The position numbers and the translations under genes are program-made. A stretch of DNA of 48,986 nucleotides from a virus. A model generated the notes under the pieces. That model ran no database searches and was not told where the DNA came from. It saw only the letters and a program-made list of their open reading frames with translations. How positions within the stretch are numbered: position 1 is the first letter of the stretch; each line of letters starts with the position of its first letter. The stretch is from IMG/VR virus record IMGVR_UViG_3300042924_003196, positions 1 through 48,986 of that record; one strand, given 5' to 3'. Below are positions 8,856 through 18,361 of the stretch, piece by piece.

Positions 8856-9983
8856 TTATGACTCTACTGCAGCATCTGCGTAAGCAACTGCATCAAGCTC
8901 TTCCCATTGTAGACCAAAGCGGACGAATACTGTGTACTCAATTGTGTCCTTCTTTGGCTGGTATGTGCGGTTTACAGTGATATCTCTCTGGAATCCCCAT
9001 ACACGGTTTGAAGGGAATGTAAGATCTACATAGCCTGCTGGGTAGTATGGAACTTCCTGAACGTCAACACCAAGAACACGTGTTGTACGTGCTCCACCAA
9101 ATGTCTGTGCTCCACCATCTAGGTAAGCCTGACGATTAGCCTGTGTTGATCCTGCAATCTGTCCTGCAAATGCTTCTGCAACTGCATCAGCAAGTGTACC
9201 GTTATTCTTAACGATTCCCTGGAATGCATCTGTACCTGCGTAGAACTTTAGATTGTTCTTGATAGCACGGTACTTGCGTGGCATTGCTAGGATGATATCC
9301 TGCATAACTTCTGGTGTCCATGCGTTATCTGTTACAGTAACGATTGACTCATGTGCTCCACCATCTGTCTTAACACGGTTTACGAAACCTTCCATAATTG
9401 AAAGGAAGTCACCTGTTGAACCATCACCATTAATGGCAAGGTCTTCAATATCATTTGCGAATGCATTGGTCATCAAGCGAACTAGATGATCCTCAAGTGC
9501 TGCGCCTTCAATATTGTCTTCTAGTGCTTCTGTTGAAACTTCCCAGTCAAGACGAATCTTCTTGGTTGTAAGTTCTACCTTAGAGAATGTTGCACCTGCA
9601 TTTGTAAATGTAGGCTGTGCCTGTGCTGCTGCACGAATGACACGCTCTCCAACGTTGACCTTCTCAAGTTCCATTGTGTTGGCACGCATTGTAACTCTAC
9701 GACCATCCTTGGCTAGTACAGTTGCATCCCATACATAATCAATGAAGCGACGAGCCTGCTCTGGTGCAAGAATACCACCTGGTGTACCAGTTGGGTTTAC
9801 TGCGTTTGCGCCTGTTGTTAGTCCGTAGTTTGCTGTAGCAATATTACCAAGCGAAGCTGCTGGACTTAGATTTCCGTCAGGTCCTTGTGCTACTGCACCA
9901 CCAATTCCACCTGATACGGCAACGCCATCACCTGTGGGATGATTAAAAGACTTTTGAAGATCTGTGTTTGTTGTTTCTGACAT
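8856..9983 (-). CDS. Major capsid protein (HK97 fold)
   Basis: The start is the ATG at 9983 (MSETTNTDLQ), preceded by a near-perfect AGGAGGTG; a GTG nine bases upstream is part of that ribosome site. The 375-residue product has a flexible Gly/Ala-rich N-terminus (residues 10-70), then APEQARRFIDYVWDATVLAK, the strand/helix block RVIRAAAQAQPTFTNAGATF, the long helix EDHLVRLMTNAFANDIEDLAINGD and a C-terminal DTIEYTVFVRFGLQWEELDA. These suit the HK97-type coat protein. It follows the protease/scaffold gene by 26 bases, and its strong ribosome site fits an abundant virion protein. Confidence 0.88.
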   Translation of the reverse strand: MSETTNTDLQKSFNHPTGDGVAVSGGIGGAVAQGPDGNLSPAASLGNIATANYGLTTGANAVNPTGTPGGILAPEQARRFIDYVWDATVLAKDGRRVTMRANTMELEKVNVGERVIRAAAQAQPTFTNAGATFSKVELTTKKIRLDWEVSTEALEDNIEGAALEDHLVRLMTNAFANDIEDLAINGDGSTGDFLSIMEGFVNRVKTDGGAHESIVTVTDNAWTPEVMQDIILAMPRKYRAIKNNLKFYAGTDAFQGIVKNNGTLADAVAEAFAGQIAGSTQANRQAYLDGGAQTFGGARTTRVLGVDVQEVPYYPAGYVDLTFPSNRVWGFQRDITVNRTYQPKKDTIEYTVFVRFGLQWEELDAVAYADAAVES

Positions 9984-10009
9984 ATTGTTCACCTCCTAGT
10001 GATTTTGTT

Positions 10010-10558
10010 TTAGTTAAATAGGTCGGAATTTGTGAGGAAACGTCCGCCCCATAGGGATTTCTGAATCACTTTAGGTGATTCCTGTACAATCTCGCCGAGA
10101 TCGCCAGACTTGCGGAAAGCGGTATCTGCAACTACGGCATCTACGGTCTTTCCAAACTCATTAAAGCTTCCCTTAACTTCCTTAACTTCCTCTGTTACGG
10201 ATTCAAGAGACTTTGTAATTGCATCAACGTTGGCTTGCATAGCCTTTACTGTTGCTGCAAGATCGCTCAAGGCATTAGTTACAGAGTTCTGAATTTCAGA
10301 AACTGCTTTGGCAACTTCTGCTGTTGCTGTTGCAACCTCAACGATTGCTTCGTCAGCCTTCTCTGTTACTTCTTCAATAGAAGGAGCACTAACCTCTTCA
10401 ACAACTGCATCTGACTTTTCTGCTACAACTTCTTCTGTAACTTCTAGTGACTTTGCAACTGCCTCTGCAGGAGCCTCTGGAGCAACCTCAACTTCATTAA
10501 CTACCTCTGATGCTGGTGCTTCTGGAGCATCAACAACTGCTGTTGTTTCTTCTGTCAT
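10010..10558 (-). CDS. Nested in-frame scaffold protein (internal start)
   Basis: An in-frame ATG (codon 254 of the protease gene) is preceded at eight bases by AAAGGAGGA, one of the best ribosome sites in the window. Translation from it would give a separate 182-residue scaffold (MTEETTAVVDAPEAP...) that shares the C-terminus of the protease fusion. Phage lambda makes Nu3 from within gene C in the same way. The arrangement gives many scaffold copies per protease copy. The sequence evidence is the ribosome site and frame; production of the protein is inferred. Confidence 0.7.
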   Translation of the reverse strand: MTEETTAVVDAPEAPASEVVNEVEVAPEAPAEAVAKSLEVTEEVVAEKSDAVVEEVSAPSIEEVTEKADEAIVEVATATAEVAKAVSEIQNSVTNALSDLAATVKAMQANVDAITKSLESVTEEVKEVKGSFNEFGKTVDAVVADTAFRKSGDLGEIVQESPKVIQKSLWGGRFLTNSDLFN

Positions 10559-11317
10559 AGGATTATCCTCCTTTGCTATCTTAATTGTTCTAATGCCTTT
10601 TGCACTATCAACTAAGAACTTTATCATTTCTGTTTTTTCTGAATCATTTTTTTCAACAAAACCAATGTTTTTCATTTCTTCGCCAGTGACTGGACTTACC
10701 TCTGATTCATTTGCTGACAAAGTTACTAGGCCAGACTCTGAATCGTAAAATACATTTTCAACAACTACATTAACTGATGATCCTGTTAGTGTGTCTACTC
10801 CGTCAACCTTTTCAACGGATACAATATTTGCAAACTGATTTGCTGGGGAATCTACAAGACTCAACTCAATCAAATCGTATTCCTTAATAACTCTAATTGT
10901 CTTATCTGCTTTTTCATCATATGCATCGTCCCACTTGTTCATTCGTCCCCCAATAGAAAAACCAGTGTATGTACCATCAAGAACCTTTTCCCAGGCATCC
11001 TGTGCGCCCTTTGAAATATAGGCTGAAACAAAAACACCCTTGTAGAACTTCTTTGACTCTGTATCAAAATACTTTTCTTCTTTAAATGAAACCATCTTGC
11101 CTACTGCTGATGGCTGATGCATTTCTCTAATGTTGCCACGGAACTTTGCAAATGCTTCCATTGATGCTTCTGTTGTAACAATATCATCTTGCTTATCAAG
11201 GTTGTCCAAAGATGCAAATCCAGAAACGATGCGCTTCTCTTTGTCTACTTTTGTAAGAGGCATTGACAGACGTACATTATCGCCGTCTGTTGACCAATGT
11301 GCTTTATTTATATTCAT
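10010..11317 (-). CDS. Prohead protease fused to scaffold domain
   Basis: A 435-residue protein. Residues 15-170 form an HK97-type (S78) prohead protease. The putative catalytic residues are His67 (REMHQPSAVGK), Ser121 (GFSIGGR) and Glu151 in the typical IELSLVDSPANQFA block. Residues 255-400 are Ala/Glu/Val-rich and coiled-coil-like, as expected of a scaffolding (delta) domain. The protease would cut the scaffold during head maturation. It lies between portal and capsid, the classical order. A TATAAT sits nine bases before the ATG and there is no Shine-Dalgarno sequence, so the mRNA is probably leaderless or nearly so. A nested start exists at 10558. Confidence 0.88.
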   Translation of the reverse strand: MNINKAHWSTDGDNVRLSMPLTKVDKEKRIVSGFASLDNLDKQDDIVTTEASMEAFAKFRGNIREMHQPSAVGKMVSFKEEKYFDTESKKFYKGVFVSAYISKGAQDAWEKVLDGTYTGFSIGGRMNKWDDAYDEKADKTIRVIKEYDLIELSLVDSPANQFANIVSVEKVDGVDTLTGSSVNVVVENVFYDSESGLVTLSANESEVSPVTGEEMKNIGFVEKNDSEKTEMIKFLVDSAKGIRTIKIAKEDNPMTEETTAVVDAPEAPASEVVNEVEVAPEAPAEAVAKSLEVTEEVVAEKSDAVVEEVSAPSIEEVTEKADEAIVEVATATAEVAKAVSEIQNSVTNALSDLAATVKAMQANVDAITKSLESVTEEVKEVKGSFNEFGKTVDAVVADTAFRKSGDLGEIVQESPKVIQKSLWGGRFLTNSDLFN

Positions 11318-11357
11318 GACGATTCTATTATACCAAACCTTTTAAACATTTTCTCAA

Positions 11358-12962
11358 CTATTGAGACGCTCTGCCTTCACCCTGTGGATTGCGTCCAGTT
11401 GTGGTTGCAGGTCCATCAGATTGACTATTGTTTCGTTCAGTATCTCTTGCTCTGTTTCCAGATGCGTTTGCTCTAGCATCTGTTGCTTGTCTTGGAGACA
11501 TTTCAAATGGAGTATCTCCGTCTGGATGCTGTGGAAGACCAATTGCTTCACGAGCTTCATTTGGCATCATGACCTGAGTCTTGACATATCTTTCCAGAAT
11601 CTGTGATTGAGTGATTTCATCTGTAAGTGTAAGTTCATTAAACTTTAACTCAAGAACGTCTGTTTTTTCTTTGATGATTTTGTTGATTACCTTATTCAGG
11701 TGTCCTTGAGCAGGACGAGAAACTTGCTCTTTAAATGTTCTATCTTGTGCAATTGATGCTGCGATTGCTGCTGAGTCAGTACCGCCAAGTTTTGAAATTG
11801 GCACCTGATGAGCAACAAGAATATCGTCACGATTTTGCTTTCGGTACTCCTTAAATGAACCATCTTGAATACCATTCTCAATTGGCTCCATCTTAAACTC
11901 AACCTTATTCTGGTCAGTATCTCCAGGAAGTGGGATGTAAAGAGTTCTGTGAGACTGTGCCTTGAGGCCTGTCTGCAAAAAGCGGAACATCTTGTCCTCT
12001 GCTTCTCCAGAAAGCTTTGCGCCCTTTAGGGTTACGACATATCTTGGAACAGCTTTGTTCTCAAAGTAGTCAATATTATATTGTGATGCAAGCTGATCAC
12101 CAATAAGTGAAGGAAGTGCTGCAATAATATCAGGAATTCCATAGAAAGTGTTTAGTGGAGAATACTCCTTGATATGAATAATCTCATTTGGCCGTGGGTC
12201 TTCTGTAACTGGATTAGGGTTGGTTGCACCAAAGTTTCTAAAGTAAACAATCTTTTGTGCAATGATCTGCATGTATCCATCACGCAAACGGCGTACACGA
12301 ATTGTTGTTGATGGTATATGACCAACATAGCCAATATCTCCATTTACTGTACGACCTATTTCAAGGTATCCATTTCCAGTGGACTCAACATCTGTGTAAA
12401 CTTTTTCCATTGTCTTAGTAAATGAATCATCATCATTAAGGTTTTCTAGCCAGTCACGCATCTCAAGCTTCATTCTTTCCATACGCTTACGTGCTTTATC
12501 GGTAGCGCTTTGTTCTTTACCCTCAAAAGAAAGCATAGTACGATCTGTTGGTTCAAATGAATATCCAAGTCCAACAATGTTTGCAACCTTTGCATCAATA
12601 GCAGCGTGGTTAGCAAAAGATGTATCATAAAAATTTGCAAGTTCATATAGATTATATGGAGGAGTAATTACGTCAAATAGTCCGTAACCATTTCTGTATA
12701 CCGTTCCAGGATTAATCTGCTTTGATGAAGCATCTACACCTGATGGTGTAACATTTGCAGAATCTAGATATCCTGCATTATTTACATCTGCAAACTTATT
12801 AAGGTTTCTTGCTGTTCTACGGCGAAAGTTTTGTTCTAGTCCAGAGAAGTCTTTTAGCATTTCCCATGACTTGTTAAATGGGTCTTGGTCTCTAAAAACA
12901 TTTTCTTTTTCATCTTGCGTGTTTAAACTTGCAGAGATATACTGATACTCGTTATTATCCAT
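11358..12962 (-). CDS. Portal protein
   Basis: The start at 12962 (MDNNEYQYISASLN) overlaps the upstream stop by eight bases (ATGGATAA); an alternative upstream start at 13019 would overlap by 65 bases. The product has 534 residues. It has portal features: PPYNLYELANFYDTSFANHA near residue 85, an extended domain with GYLEIGR and IIHIKEYSPLNTFYGIPDII, and a C-terminal helical part, followed by a polar tail ending in GRNPQGEGRASQ. Position before the protease and capsid genes and the HK97/SPP1-like size support the call. It forms the 12-fold ring for DNA packaging. Confidence 0.85.
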   Translation of the reverse strand: MDNNEYQYISASLNTQDEKENVFRDQDPFNKSWEMLKDFSGLEQNFRRRTARNLNKFADVNNAGYLDSANVTPSGVDASSKQINPGTVYRNGYGLFDVITPPYNLYELANFYDTSFANHAAIDAKVANIVGLGYSFEPTDRTMLSFEGKEQSATDKARKRMERMKLEMRDWLENLNDDDSFTKTMEKVYTDVESTGNGYLEIGRTVNGDIGYVGHIPSTTIRVRRLRDGYMQIIAQKIVYFRNFGATNPNPVTEDPRPNEIIHIKEYSPLNTFYGIPDIIAALPSLIGDQLASQYNIDYFENKAVPRYVVTLKGAKLSGEAEDKMFRFLQTGLKAQSHRTLYIPLPGDTDQNKVEFKMEPIENGIQDGSFKEYRKQNRDDILVAHQVPISKLGGTDSAAIAASIAQDRTFKEQVSRPAQGHLNKVINKIIKEKTDVLELKFNELTLTDEITQSQILERYVKTQVMMPNEAREAIGLPQHPDGDTPFEMSPRQATDARANASGNRARDTERNNSQSDGPATTTGRNPQGEGRASQ

Positions 12963-13365
12963 TTTCGTACGCTTCTCTTCCATGTGTATTGAGTGTATCC
13001 TTTGCAGCTTTCCAAGCACCTAGGTCATTCTTAGATGGGATTAAACCATTGACCATACGATCCAGTTGCTCTGAGTGCTCGTCTTCTGAAATACGTGTAA
13101 GTCCAGGTACAAAGATTGCTTCTCCATCCCCTGGATCTCCGTAGTGCTTTGCTGCACTTTTTAACTCAGATATCTTTGAAATATCACTACGCATAGATTC
13201 AATGTTAAGCACATTTCCGTTACCATCAGTAAACCAACGACCATTTGCCTTTTTGTAGACATAGAGTCCCCAGTCGTAGTTCTTCTCAATGACCTTTTTG
13301 CGTACGTTTCCAACAATTGGTAAACCAGTGTTTGGATTAATTAGTGGATTATTTGTATTACTCAT
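12955..13365 (-). CDS. Unrecognised protein upstream of portal
   Basis: The product has 136 residues, beginning MSNTNNPLINPNTGLPIVGN. A TATACT lies exactly seven bases before the ATG at 13365 and there is no ribosome site, which indicates a leaderless transcript beginning the head operon. It contains NYDWGLYVYKKANGRWFTDGNG and a helical C-terminus with SEQLDRMVNGLIPSKNDLGAWKAA, and its stop overlaps the portal start. In many phages a small terminase subunit or packaging accessory protein sits here, but nothing in the sequence proves that. Confidence 0.6.
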   Translation of the reverse strand: MSNTNNPLINPNTGLPIVGNVRKKVIEKNYDWGLYVYKKANGRWFTDGNGNVLNIESMRSDISKISELKSAAKHYGDPGDGEAIFVPGLTRISEDEHSEQLDRMVNGLIPSKNDLGAWKAAKDTLNTHGREAYENG

Positions 13366-13412
13366 AACCACAAGTATACCATAATGATGCTAATGTGTAC
13401 CACTAGTTACCA

Positions 13413-15446
13413 TTAATACAGCTTAATCTCACAAGCATCAGTTGAGCAATATGCTTCACCCTCAGCCTCAAGATTCTCTACACCATCATAAATAGCAGAC
13501 CAATCAATCTTGCCAATTGTTCCTACATATGCGTTGTATTCTTCTCTAGAAATCTCAGTGTACGGTTGCTGAGGATATGTCTTATTGCCCATTGGAAGGA
13601 ATGAGACTGCCTTAAGCTGTCCCTCATACATGTTGAGTGCTGGAGCTACAAACTGCTTTTCTGTTTCTTTGTCAAATGAGAGTGTTACAGAAACACCATT
13701 GTCTGACCAGTACTTCTGAGCTGTTGCTGCCAAACCAATCTTCTCAAACAAGCTTACCTGCTTCTCAGCACGCTTATGTCCTGATGCAACTGGGAAGTAT
13801 ACTACTGAGGTATTTGCTGATACTAGGTCTGCTTCAATTTTATACCCTGCAGCTTTGAAAAGATGAAGCATTGGATCAGTGTTTCCAAAACGAATTGCAC
13901 GAAGGTAGAACTCTCCACCAGGTCCCCAGTGAACACCAGGTGTTGCACCAGAAAGAAGTGATACAGATCCTGATGGCTTAACTGTTGTTACACGAACTGA
14001 TTCACGCACACATAGCCACTCTGAGTACTTGTGATCATAATGGCGAATCTTTTTATATCCTTCGTCCATCCATTCACGAGTTGTTGGAAGACCATATGTA
14101 TCTGCAAATGATGCAATACCTGTCAATGATGTACCAATACGACGGTTTCTTTGCATAATACCGTTTGTCTGCTGCCAATGTGTAGGCATAAGAGTTACAG
14201 TCTTTCCGTAAAGGTATGCAAACTTCAACGTCTTGAGGAAGTCCTCCTTGGATTCATGACGATTTAAGTGCACCTCTACAAGTGTACAAAGTTCGTATGA
14301 CTCTAATGGCTGCTCCGCACAAGGGTTGAAGCCCATAATACGTGCATCTTTATAATCAGGTGCGTCCGCAAGACGGCCATAATCACGAGCAACATCAAGC
14401 CATATAAATCCTGGTTCTCCGTTGTCCGCAATTAAATCTACATAGTCTTCATATTTTGTTCCAACTGTTGCTGCAATAGAGTTATTTGACATCCATGCCC
14501 AACCTGGCTTTTCTGGATCATATGAGTTACGCTCTGGAAATACTTCTGGATTCTTTAAATTAATAAAACCATGGTCTTCTGGTGTGCCAAGTGCAAGGGT
14601 AGCAGAACGACGAACATTACCAGAAACAACACAAGTACCAATAAGATTTACAATATCTACAATGGCACGGCTATCAAGAATTTCTCCTGCTCTAGAGCCA
14701 ATTACATTGCGAATACGTGTATGGAGATCAATAAGTGGTGCTGGACCGCTTGCAACCCCTCCAAAACCCTTAATAGGAGCACCTAGAGGACGGATAAGGT
14801 CATAGTTGAAAAGCTGAATTGATTGATTCTGGCGCAGGAATGAGTTAATCAAAAGACGAACTGATTCAACCCATCCTTCACGAGTATCAGGAATATCATA
14901 AGTTGATGCTGGTTCTGTTGGTGCATAGATAGGCATCTGCTTATCTTGTCCAAGGGTATCAAATCCAACCCCAATACCCAACATTAATGCATCCATTACC
15001 CAAGCAAATAATGCACCAGGATCATTACGATCAAGGTCTCTTGTAGACACCATTGCACAATTTTGAAGTGATGCAGAGTTACGCTTCTCCATAGTCATAG
15101 GTGTACCAAATGCCCAAAGACCACGACCTGGTGGAGTCCACTTTAATTCAAACATTCTTTGAAAGGCTTCTTGTGCAGACTTCTGTGCTTTGTTATCATT
15201 CCATGGTAGACGATTATCTTTAGCATGATTTTTTTGTACTGAATACATACCCTCAATTACACGGCGACAAACCTCATGCCAGCGTTCTTTAGTTCCATCT
15301 TCTTTGACACGAGAATATGTGCGAATAAATGTGATCTCTCCTAGCGAGTTAGACCCTGCATCTGAGAATCCAAATGGTGCTGGAATTAACTGATATTTAT
15401 TTACAAACTCATCTGACAAACGAAATGAAAATACACTTTCTGACAT
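13413..15446 (-). CDS. nrdJ: Adenosylcobalamin-dependent (class II) ribonucleotide reductase, monomeric
   Basis: A 677-residue enzyme that reduces ribonucleotides to deoxyribonucleotides, supplying DNA precursors. It resembles the monomeric triphosphate reductase of Lactobacillus leichmannii. The key residues keep that enzyme's spacing: Cys130 (QNCAMVS), radical Cys376 and Glu378 (NPCAEQPLE), Cys387 (ELCTLVEV) and the C-terminal redox pair Cys667/Cys672 (CSTDACEIKLY). The cofactor would be host B12. A GAAAGG ribosome site precedes the ATG and a TATAAT lies about 25 bases upstream. Its placement between tail-fibre and head genes is unusual, since nucleotide-metabolism genes are normally in early regions. 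No key residue is missing. Confidence 0.93.
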   Translation of the reverse strand: MSESVFSFRLSDEFVNKYQLIPAPFGFSDAGSNSLGEITFIRTYSRVKEDGTKERWHEVCRRVIEGMYSVQKNHAKDNRLPWNDNKAQKSAQEAFQRMFELKWTPPGRGLWAFGTPMTMEKRNSASLQNCAMVSTRDLDRNDPGALFAWVMDALMLGIGVGFDTLGQDKQMPIYAPTEPASTYDIPDTREGWVESVRLLINSFLRQNQSIQLFNYDLIRPLGAPIKGFGGVASGPAPLIDLHTRIRNVIGSRAGEILDSRAIVDIVNLIGTCVVSGNVRRSATLALGTPEDHGFINLKNPEVFPERNSYDPEKPGWAWMSNNSIAATVGTKYEDYVDLIADNGEPGFIWLDVARDYGRLADAPDYKDARIMGFNPCAEQPLESYELCTLVEVHLNRHESKEDFLKTLKFAYLYGKTVTLMPTHWQQTNGIMQRNRRIGTSLTGIASFADTYGLPTTREWMDEGYKKIRHYDHKYSEWLCVRESVRVTTVKPSGSVSLLSGATPGVHWGPGGEFYLRAIRFGNTDPMLHLFKAAGYKIEADLVSANTSVVYFPVASGHKRAEKQVSLFEKIGLAATAQKYWSDNGVSVTLSFDKETEKQFVAPALNMYEGQLKAVSFLPMGNKTYPQQPYTEISREEYNAYVGTIGKIDWSAIYDGVENLEAEGEAYCSTDACEIKLY

Positions 15447-15520
15447 TTTATATACCTTTCAAAGTAAAATTATATGAGTACTTCATGTTTTCTGAAGTAG
15501 TACCTAAGTATAACATACTT

Positions 15521-15552
15521 TAAAAAGAAAAACACGCTCATAGAGAGCGTGT
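15521..15552 (-). terminator. Terminator after large tail-fibre gene
   Basis: On the minus strand ACACGCTC and GAGCGTGT form an 8-base stem with a 5-base loop, followed by TTTTTCTTTTT. It lies about 45 bases past the fibre stop codon and before the reductase gene. Confidence 0.85.
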
Positions 15553-15563
15553 AAATCTTTAGT

Positions 15564-15587
15564 ATAGAGTTAGCACTCTATTTTTTT
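15564..15587 (+). terminator. Plus-strand terminator-like hairpin
   Basis: ATAGAGT and ACTCTAT form a 7-base stem with a TAGC loop, followed by seven T. In this orientation it would stop plus-strand (antisense) transcription before it entered the fibre gene. No plus-strand gene is seen upstream, so its use is unclear. Confidence 0.5.
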
Positions 15588-15594
15588 ATAAGTA

Positions 15595-18318
15595 CTATGC
15601 TTTTAAGTCTCCAATAAGTAGCCAAGCATCTGTTGTTACTTTGGTAAGTGTTGCTGATGAATATAGAGCTCTTAGAATTGCTCCTGGAGTTGCATATATC
15701 GTTACTCCAGCAGCTGCTGCAAAGCTTGCTCCACCTGCTCCAGATGATTGCCAGAAACTTATTGATGTTCCTACTGGGAATGCGGTTGTTGCATTTGTTG
15801 GAACTGTAACTGTATGTGCGCCTGAGATTTGAACCAGCTGATCACGAAGAGTAAGTCCACCTGTTGAAAGGTTGTAAGCTCCTGAGATTGTAGTTGTTGT
15901 AGTTGTAAGTGATGGAACGCCAGCCTTTGTTTGTGTACCGTCTGTAAACGCAACTCCATTTGCTGCAACTGTTACTGTTCCAGTGAATGTTGGTGAGGCA
16001 AGTGGTGCCTTTGCTGCAAGACTAGTTGTCACTGTTGTTGCGAAGTTTGCATCGTCACCAAGTGCTGCTGCCAGTTCGTCAAGTGTGTTAAGTGCTGCTG
16101 GGGCTGATGCAATTACTGCATTTACCTGTGCTGTTGCATCTGCGATTGCTTCTGACTTAGCAGTTGCAATTGCTGTAGCCTGTGCAGTTGAGACTGGCTT
16201 ATCTGCATCTGATGTGTCATTGACATTGGTTAGACCAACCATAGCCTTAGTTATACCAGAAACAGTGCCTGTAAATGTTGGGTTAGCGATTGGTGCGTAT
16301 GTTGAAGCTGCAGTTGCAGAAGCAAGCTTAGCATCCAAAGCAGTCTGTGTATCATCAGAGATTGGCTTATCAAGGTCTGCTGTGTTATCAACATTTCCTA
16401 GACCAACCATAGACTTGGTTATACCAGAGACTGATCCTGTAAATGTAGGAGAATCAATAGGAGCCTTATCGTCTAATTGATCCTGAATGCTAGATGTAAC
16501 ACCATCAACATATCCAAGCTCTGTAGCAGAAACTGTTGAAGATACCTGTAGCTTTGTCCATTCAATTGAACCATTTAGCTTCTCATTTGTAACTGAATCA
16601 GCAGCAAGCTTTTCAGCTGTTACCGCTAGATTTTGAAGTTCAGCAGTTCCTACTGAGCTATCATTCATCATAGATTGTGAAATAGTGTTAGCTGGAAGAG
16701 TTACTGTACCAGTAAATGTTGGTGACTCACTTGGTGCCTTAAGATCAAGGGCTGCTTGTGTCAGTGTAGAAATTTCCTTATCAGCATCGCTTGTGTTATC
16801 TACATCACCAAGGCCAACCATTGCCTTTGTAATTCCAGCAACAGTGCCTGTAAATGTTGGTGACTCAAGAGGTGCATAGGTTGATTCTGCATCTGTAATA
16901 TCAAGCTTTAGATCAAGCTCAGCCTGAACAGCTGTTGATGTTGGCTTATTTGCATCTGAAGTATTGTCAACATTTCCAAGTCCTACCATCGCTTTTGTAA
17001 CTCCAGAAACTGTTCCTGTAAAGGTAGGTGAAGCAATTGGTGCATATATAAAACCTGCAGCTGTAGCTCCAAGCTTTGAAGAAAGTTGTTCTTGAATTGA
17101 TCCTGTAAGACCTTCAAGGTATCCAATTTCTGTATTTGAAACATCTCCTACTGTAAGTGATGTTGCCTCAAGTGCACCTACTGCAAGAGCATCAAGTGAA
17201 CCTTCACCAAAAGCCACTACAGTTGATGGTTCTGTAGATACATCCTTAAATAGCTTCCACTTAGATTCAGATACGTCTCTAACGATACCTGCGTGCTTTC
17301 CTGTACCGTCGTTGTAAGATACAACAATACCTAGGTCTACCGTATTTGCTGCATTTTGATGTGCAAGTTGTACCATATTGTCTTCAATGGTAATTGATGT
17401 TGCACTTGCTGCAAAGTTAGTTCCATTTACAGTTAAGTCACCTTCAACTACAAGGTCATTACTTACTGTAAGATCAGGAATAATTACACTTCCTGTAAAC
17501 GTAGGGGATTCAATATCAGCCTTTAGGTCAAGTGCTGTTTGTGTAGCAGTTGAAACTGGCTTGTCAGCATCTGCTGTATTTGTTACATTAGCAAGACCAA
17601 CCATTGCCTTTGTTATACCTGATACTGTTCCTGCAAAAGTAGGGGAATCAATTGGAGCCTTTAGATCCAAAGCTTGTTGAGTTGCTGTTGAAATCTGCTT
17701 GTTAGCATCTGATGTATTATCAACATTTGAAAGTCCAACCATTGATTTTGTAACACCTGATACAGTACCAGTAAATGTTGGATTTGCAAGTGGAGCCTTT
17801 AGATCTAGAGCATCTTGTGTTGCAGTTGAAATAGGCTTAGCAGAGTCTGAAGTGTTGTCTACAGATCCTAGTCCTACCATAGACTTAGTGATACCTGAAA
17901 CGGTACCTGTAAATGTTGGAGACTCAAGTGGTGCCTTAAGTGCTAAGCCTGAGTTTACGGTTGATGTTAAGGCAAGTGCTGAAGTATCGGCAATACCGTG
18001 AATATTTGTTGTGTCTGATTGGTGGTTTGAAAGATTTGTTGCTACTGTTGTAAAGAAAGCTGGGTCATCACCAATCGCTGCAGCTAGCTCATTAAGGGTA
18101 TCTAATAGTTGTGGTGCTCCGTCAATAAGGTCAGAAATTGCATCATTGTTAGCAAAGTAAGGAAGATCTACCCAGTGATTTACGCCATCACCAATCTTAA
18201 ATCTATTGTTGTCTATTTCAAAGCCAATTTCGCCAGCGTTAAGTACTGGACCGTCCCCACCATTTGTAGAGACCCACTGAGCTGCGGTACCTCTACGCTG
18301 TTGCATTCTTGTTGCCAT
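15595..18318 (-). CDS. Large repetitive tail fibre protein
   Basis: The product has 907 residues. The N-terminus (QRRGTAAQW; GEIGFEID; FKIGDGVNHW) resembles the phage-fibre N-terminal fold seen in Mtd-like tropism proteins. The body carries about nine copies of a repeat of the form SPTFTGTVSGITKSMVGL-NVDNTSDADKPISTATQ-ALDLKAP, typical of trimeric fibre shafts. The C-terminus (from about 800) is a beta-rich tip with SLTTTTTTISGAYNLSTGG. It would attach to the baseplate and bind the host surface. A ribosome site (AAGGAGA) and a TATAAT precede the ATG. The repeats make this gene prone to recombination. Confidence 0.85.
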   Translation of the reverse strand: MATRMQQRRGTAAQWVSTNGGDGPVLNAGEIGFEIDNNRFKIGDGVNHWVDLPYFANNDAISDLIDGAPQLLDTLNELAAAIGDDPAFFTTVATNLSNHQSDTTNIHGIADTSALALTSTVNSGLALKAPLESPTFTGTVSGITKSMVGLGSVDNTSDSAKPISTATQDALDLKAPLANPTFTGTVSGVTKSMVGLSNVDNTSDANKQISTATQQALDLKAPIDSPTFAGTVSGITKAMVGLANVTNTADADKPVSTATQTALDLKADIESPTFTGSVIIPDLTVSNDLVVEGDLTVNGTNFAASATSITIEDNMVQLAHQNAANTVDLGIVVSYNDGTGKHAGIVRDVSESKWKLFKDVSTEPSTVVAFGEGSLDALAVGALEATSLTVGDVSNTEIGYLEGLTGSIQEQLSSKLGATAAGFIYAPIASPTFTGTVSGVTKAMVGLGNVDNTSDANKPTSTAVQAELDLKLDITDAESTYAPLESPTFTGTVAGITKAMVGLGDVDNTSDADKEISTLTQAALDLKAPSESPTFTGTVTLPANTISQSMMNDSSVGTAELQNLAVTAEKLAADSVTNEKLNGSIEWTKLQVSSTVSATELGYVDGVTSSIQDQLDDKAPIDSPTFTGSVSGITKSMVGLGNVDNTADLDKPISDDTQTALDAKLASATAASTYAPIANPTFTGTVSGITKAMVGLTNVNDTSDADKPVSTAQATAIATAKSEAIADATAQVNAVIASAPAALNTLDELAAALGDDANFATTVTTSLAAKAPLASPTFTGTVTVAANGVAFTDGTQTKAGVPSLTTTTTTISGAYNLSTGGLTLRDQLVQISGAHTVTVPTNATTAFPVGTSISFWQSSGAGGASFAAAAGVTIYATPGAILRALYSSATLTKVTTDAWLLIGDLKA

Positions 18319-18361
18319 TTAAAATCTCCTTAGGGTGATGTAATAGTATTATATCAGATAA

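Noticed and set aside
10308-10748. Plus-strand Ser/Thr/Ala-rich frame of 146 codons
   Set aside because: Antisense to the low-complexity scaffold part of the protease gene; its composition mirrors the repeats on the other strand.
12963-13019. Upstream extension of the portal frame to 13019
   Set aside because: It would overlap the preceding gene by 65 bases without a good ribosome site; the ATG at 12962 gives the usual short overlap.
12955-13365. Small terminase subunit for the gene before the portal
   Set aside because: Position alone suggests this; no DNA-binding motif is visible and no large terminase was found next to it.
15983-18001. Several plus-strand frames rich in Ala and Val
   Set aside because: They are periodic shadows of the tail-fibre repeats, without initiation signals.
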